Below are positions 60,795 to 64,000 of a stretch of 64,000 bases of DNA, one piece after another (the first letter of the stretch is position 1; the number at the start of each line of letters is the position of its first letter). The stretch covers positions 252,788 through 316,787 of the forward strand of contig DDVX01000012.1 of the NCBI GenBank assembly GCA_002345575.1, read 5' to 3'. Source of the stretch: Stutzerimonas stutzeri. Its GTDB lineage: Bacteria; Pseudomonadota; Gammaproteobacteria; Pseudomonadales; Pseudomonadaceae. A program made the position numbers and the translations under genes. The notes under the pieces are model-generated. The model saw nothing but the letters and a program-made list of their open reading frames with translations. It was not told the origin of the DNA and did not search any database.

Positions 60795-62234
60795 TCAGTG
60801 CACGCCGTAAAAGGCGACCGGCACGATCTGTTGTCGGGGTTTGCCCAGGTTGACGTAGTGGGCGTGGCGTTCACGCACTTCGTCGATCACTAGTAGGTTG
60901 ACCGGCAAACGGCCCCAGTCGCTGGCGTAGTTGCCCAAGGCGTGGCCGGCGTTGCTTTCCAGCAGGATCACCAGCGGCCAGTCAGCATCCGGGCCGACCT
61001 GGGCGATGGCGGCGGCCAGCCGCCCGCCGAGCTGACGTATAGCCTGTAATCTCGGCGTGCTGCCGCTATCCAGCAGTTGCAGGCAGGCGCCACCCTGACT
61101 GCTGCGCGCCATGGTGATGGCATCGACCAGCTGCGCTTGGCTTGCGCTGGTTTCCAGGCGCGCGACTATGGGTAGGTCCTTGAGCGGCAGCACGTGTGGG
61201 CGCGGCAGAAACAAGGTGGTGCCGGAAATCTCGGTGTTGTGCAGGGTCAGCCCGTAGACCGTGGCGCGTCCACGGTTTTCCGGCACCAGCCGCTGTGCAT
61301 CGCGCACCAGACGCGGGGTAGCGGCAATGGCCAGAGCTAAGTCGATACCGAGGTCGCCGTAGTGGGTGGTGCCGGGCAAGACCTGGCCGTCAAGGTGGCG
61401 ATAGAGCAGTTCGCCTACGCCGCCGGAGAAGGTCACTGCGCAAGCGTCAGATAGCACGGACAGGTTCAGCGGAATCTGTTCGATCTGCTGCCCCAGACCG
61501 GAAGCGAAGAACGCCGTATCGCCCTCGACGATGGCCAGCAGAGCGTGGATGTACCAGTTCAGCACGGTATCCACTTGCCGCCGGTCAAGTTCGTTGCCAA
61601 GTCGCTCGTCGATTCCCAGCGTGCGCAGCAGCTGGGCGCCGAAGTTCGATACACCGCTCAGGCGATAGCTGCCCGGCTCGAACTGCAAGTGACGGGCACC
61701 GATGAAGTGACAACCACAGGCCAGCACGTTGCCGGCCAGCCCAAGTGCCGCGTTGGTGGTGCCGCCGCCGATATCCAGGTTCAGTAGCGGCTGTTCATCA
61801 TGGAAGCGGCTCAGAGCCGAGCAACTGCCCATGAAGGCCAGCCAGGACTCCAGGCCGCCGTCGTCGGCCCGGGTGACCAGCGTATCGCCGACGAGCTCGC
61901 TCACCAGCTCGGCCAGCGCCTGGGCGTTGTGTTGCTGAGCGGCCAGGCCGGTGATGATGACGCCGCCGGAGAACAGATCTCCGGCCGTCACGCCGGCTTC
62001 ACCCAGCCAGGTAGCAATCAGGTCACGGATGGCTACGAGGTCGATGCTGCCGTGGTTGAATGGTGTGAACACCGGTTCACCACGGTACAGCACGCGCGGG
62101 TCCTGCAGAGCCATGCGTCCGGTCACGCAATGGCTGCTGATGCTGGCTTGCGCGATCAGTGCGCTGCTGGTGGTGGAACCGAAGTCCAACCCCAGCAATA
62201 GCACTTGTCCGCCATTGGCAATGGCCTGCGGCAT
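60795..62234 (-). CDS. eutA: Ethanolamine ammonia-lyase reactivating factor EutA
   Basis: ATP-dependent chaperone of the actin/Hsp70 fold that exchanges damaged cobalamin in inactivated lyase. Nucleotide-binding motifs are LGLDFGSTTSSALI near the N-terminus and LLNLDIGGGTTNAALG; TFSGGVGELLY lies in the second half. About 479 residues. ATG 62234 has AAGGTG at correct spacing; ATG 62240 is in frame but too close to it. One EutA must serve both the canonical EutBC and, possibly, the fused paralogue encoded 28 bp downstream. Confidence 0.93.
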   Translation of the reverse strand: MPQAIANGGQVLLLGLDFGSTTSSALIAQASISSHCVTGRMALQDPRVLYRGEPVFTPFNHGSIDLVAIRDLIATWLGEAGVTAGDLFSGGVIITGLAAQQHNAQALAELVSELVGDTLVTRADDGGLESWLAFMGSCSALSRFHDEQPLLNLDIGGGTTNAALGLAGNVLACGCHFIGARHLQFEPGSYRLSGVSNFGAQLLRTLGIDERLGNELDRRQVDTVLNWYIHALLAIVEGDTAFFASGLGQQIEQIPLNLSVLSDACAVTFSGGVGELLYRHLDGQVLPGTTHYGDLGIDLALAIAATPRLVRDAQRLVPENRGRATVYGLTLHNTEISGTTLFLPRPHVLPLKDLPIVARLETSASQAQLVDAITMARSSQGGACLQLLDSGSTPRLQAIRQLGGRLAAAIAQVGPDADWPLVILLESNAGHALGNYASDWGRLPVNLLVIDEVRERHAHYVNLGKPRQQIVPVAFYGVH

Positions 62235-62253
62235 GCTCATTCACCTTGTCGTG

Positions 62254-63534
62254 TCAGACCGGTACGGTCTTCTTCGTCGGCAATTCGCTGTCACCGGGTT
62301 GCGGGCTCAGGTACTCGCCTTCCTCGATGATGCCGGCGGCGCGATCCTGCTGCTCCAGCTGCAGCGCCTTGGGCACCGACAGCCAGTAGGCTAGCCCCAC
62401 CGCAGTGAAACCGGCGAGTATCTTGCCGATCAATACCGGCAGGATGATGGTCGGCTGAAAATTGGCGGTGAACGACAAGTGGTCGCCGAGCAGGAAGGCC
62501 GCGCACACGCCGAAGGCGATGTTCAGCACCTTGTCCTTTGGTGGCATGAAGCGCACCAGGCGGAACATGGCGAGGATATTGGCGATGGTCGCCAGCATGC
62601 CGGCGCTGCCCACGGCGCTCAGGCCGACCTTGCTACCCAGGGCTTCCAGCGGGCCACCGAAGTACTTGCGCAGGAGGTAGACCATCGGGAAGGCACCGGC
62701 CAGCATGATGCCGATATAGCCTGCTGTTTCCAGAGCGCGGGTCTGATCCTCGGCATCGGCGATGATCGGGTCGAAGCCCCAGCCACCCAGCACGATGGTG
62801 AACACGCCGGTGAAGTACTCGACGATAGAGAACACCAGCACCAGCTTGATCAGCGCATCCATGCCGCGACCGAAGGCGATGAAGCCCTTGATCATCATGT
62901 CCGGCAGGAAGCGAAGGCCGAGGGCCAGAGCCACTACGAAGATGATGATTGGCAGCAGGTTGGCGAACACGCCGCCCAGTCCCATGGCCAACTGGTAGGT
63001 GGCCTCGCCGTTGGTGGCGACCACTTCGCGCACCATGGGGTTGCTGAACACCAGGATGGCGCTGGCGATCATTACGCCGATGGGGATGGTCAGGATGCCG
63101 GACATGATGCCCAGGGCCATGTACTTGTGGTCACGCTTGTCGAGCATGGCCAGGCCCATGGGGATCGAGAAGACGATGGTCGCACCGCCCATGAAACCGG
63201 TGATCAGCGCCATGATCAGCGCTTCCTTGCTGGCCGCCAGGGCCGAGGCGAGGTGATAGCCACCCATGTCCGAGGCGATGATCATCGTCGCGGCCAGTGC
63301 CGGGTCGGCACCCAGGGCATCGAAGAACGGCCCGAAGACGCTTTCGATCATCACGGTCAGGTAGGGGATGGAGGCCATGATCCCGGCTGCTGGAACGAAG
63401 ATGTGGCCCGTGGCATGGATACCCTCCATGAACTCCTTGCCGAGGCCTTTTTCACTGTCACGAATGGCTGCAAAGGCCCCGAGGACCGCGCAGAACATGA
63501 TGACGTACAGGACGTAATTACCGATCTGATCCAT
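62254..63534 (-). CDS. eutH: Ethanolamine permease EutH
   Basis: A 426-residue integral membrane protein with about 11 helices, of the EutH family, which carries protonated or neutral ethanolamine across the inner membrane. MDQIGNYVLYVIMFCAVLGA, the SEKGLGKEFMEGIHATGHIF loop, ASDMGGYHLASALA and LGDHLSFTANFQP are conserved blocks. ATG 63534 has AAAGGG seven bases upstream. It precedes eutA by about 19 bp. Having the permease with the lyase and reactivase indicates ethanolamine as the operon's main substrate. Confidence 0.94.
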   Translation of the reverse strand: MDQIGNYVLYVIMFCAVLGAFAAIRDSEKGLGKEFMEGIHATGHIFVPAAGIMASIPYLTVMIESVFGPFFDALGADPALAATMIIASDMGGYHLASALAASKEALIMALITGFMGGATIVFSIPMGLAMLDKRDHKYMALGIMSGILTIPIGVMIASAILVFSNPMVREVVATNGEATYQLAMGLGGVFANLLPIIIFVVALALGLRFLPDMMIKGFIAFGRGMDALIKLVLVFSIVEYFTGVFTIVLGGWGFDPIIADAEDQTRALETAGYIGIMLAGAFPMVYLLRKYFGGPLEALGSKVGLSAVGSAGMLATIANILAMFRLVRFMPPKDKVLNIAFGVCAAFLLGDHLSFTANFQPTIILPVLIGKILAGFTAVGLAYWLSVPKALQLEQQDRAAGIIEEGEYLSPQPGDSELPTKKTVPV

Positions 63535-63582
63535 TGCTTTGCCCTTTTCTTATGGTTTTGCCAGGCGCCAGAAGCCAGTCGA

Positions 63583-63656
63583 AGCCTGCACCAGGCAGGC
63601 TGAAATCCGGCTTTGAGCGGTGTCACGGTGTTCGTTACGGGAGCGTTCCGCTCCCG
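63583..63656. other. Two hairpins in the spacer between the dehydrogenase and eutH genes
   Basis: AGCCTGC-ACCAG-GCAGGCT (63583-63601) and CGGGAGCG-TTC-CGCTCCCG (63638-63656) lie in the 192-bp spacer. Neither has a T-run on the minus strand, so they more likely mark transcript processing or partial termination, allowing different expression of the dehydrogenase and eut genes. Confidence 0.45.
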
Positions 63657-63726
63657 CTGATGAAGGATCACGGTGGCGTGTGTGGAGGGGCCGGGCGCGT
63701 GCAAGGCCAGCCCCGTTGCTTTCAGG

Positions 63727-64000
<274 letters not shown>

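Overview
The window is a high-GC gammaproteobacterial chromosome segment. Gene content and order (prc, minCDE followed by an RluA-type gene, lpxL-like, mlaA behind an alpha/beta hydrolase, yjcH-actP, the three-gene NAGGN osmolyte operon, two-domain polyphosphate:AMP phosphotransferase, itaconate cluster, eut genes) point to Pseudomonas in the broad sense, probably the stutzeri/mendocina side. That placement is my inference; no 16S or housekeeping tree was possible. I saw no rRNA, tRNA, CRISPR array, prophage or intact transposase gene.

Layout. 1-15.8 kb is conserved backbone: tail-specific protease (cut by the left edge), quinone oxidoreductase, M18 aminopeptidase, pseudouridine synthase, minE-minD-minC, a lipid A acyltransferase, mlaA with a periplasmic hydrolase, acetate uptake (yjcH-actP), an SDR, a CynX-type MFS carrier and two small conserved proteins. 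15.8-21.9 kb holds a MITE-like repeat and the N-acetylglutaminylglutamine amide operon (asnO, synthetase, M42 peptidase) beside a LysR gene. 22-40 kb is mixed: mnmC, PPK2-type phosphotransferase, fumC, bolA, trhO, a FrnE-type thioredoxin-fold protein with an ABC exporter, an MCP, permeases, arfB and DUF2254.

39.9-48.3 kb is an itaconate degradation cluster: a divergent LysR regulator with a T-N11-A dyad in the shared spacer, then hydratase (Ich), acyl-CoA dehydrogenase, VOC protein, MmgE/PrpD protein, CoA-transferase (Ict), citramalyl-CoA lyase (Ccl) and a TRAP binding protein. The DctQ and DctM membrane subunits expected after DctP are absent: a strong terminator follows DctP, and then come an oppositely oriented sodium:solute symporter and its 43-residue partner. 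Three spacers of this operon carry related 'GTAGGGTGG' palindromic repeats.

50.6-64 kb: a second CaiB/BaiF CoA-transferase, acsA (with a MITE-like repeat just before its start), a MscS channel and a periplasmic rhodanese. Then comes an ethanolamine operon without microcompartment genes, reading leftwards: aldehyde dehydrogenase (cut by the right edge), eutH, eutA, a fused EutB-EutC paralogue, canonical eutB, canonical eutC. The fused paralogue is the best candidate for an undescribed activity. It keeps most EutB active-site residues, but the position of the amino-group-binding Asp362 (E. coli numbering) is Ala.

Working together: ethanolamine would be imported by EutH, split by EutBC (reactivated by EutA) to acetaldehyde and ammonia, oxidised to acetate by the dehydrogenase and activated by AcsA. 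Acetate itself would enter by ActP, and itaconate would yield acetyl-CoA plus pyruvate. Much of the window therefore feeds two-carbon metabolism.
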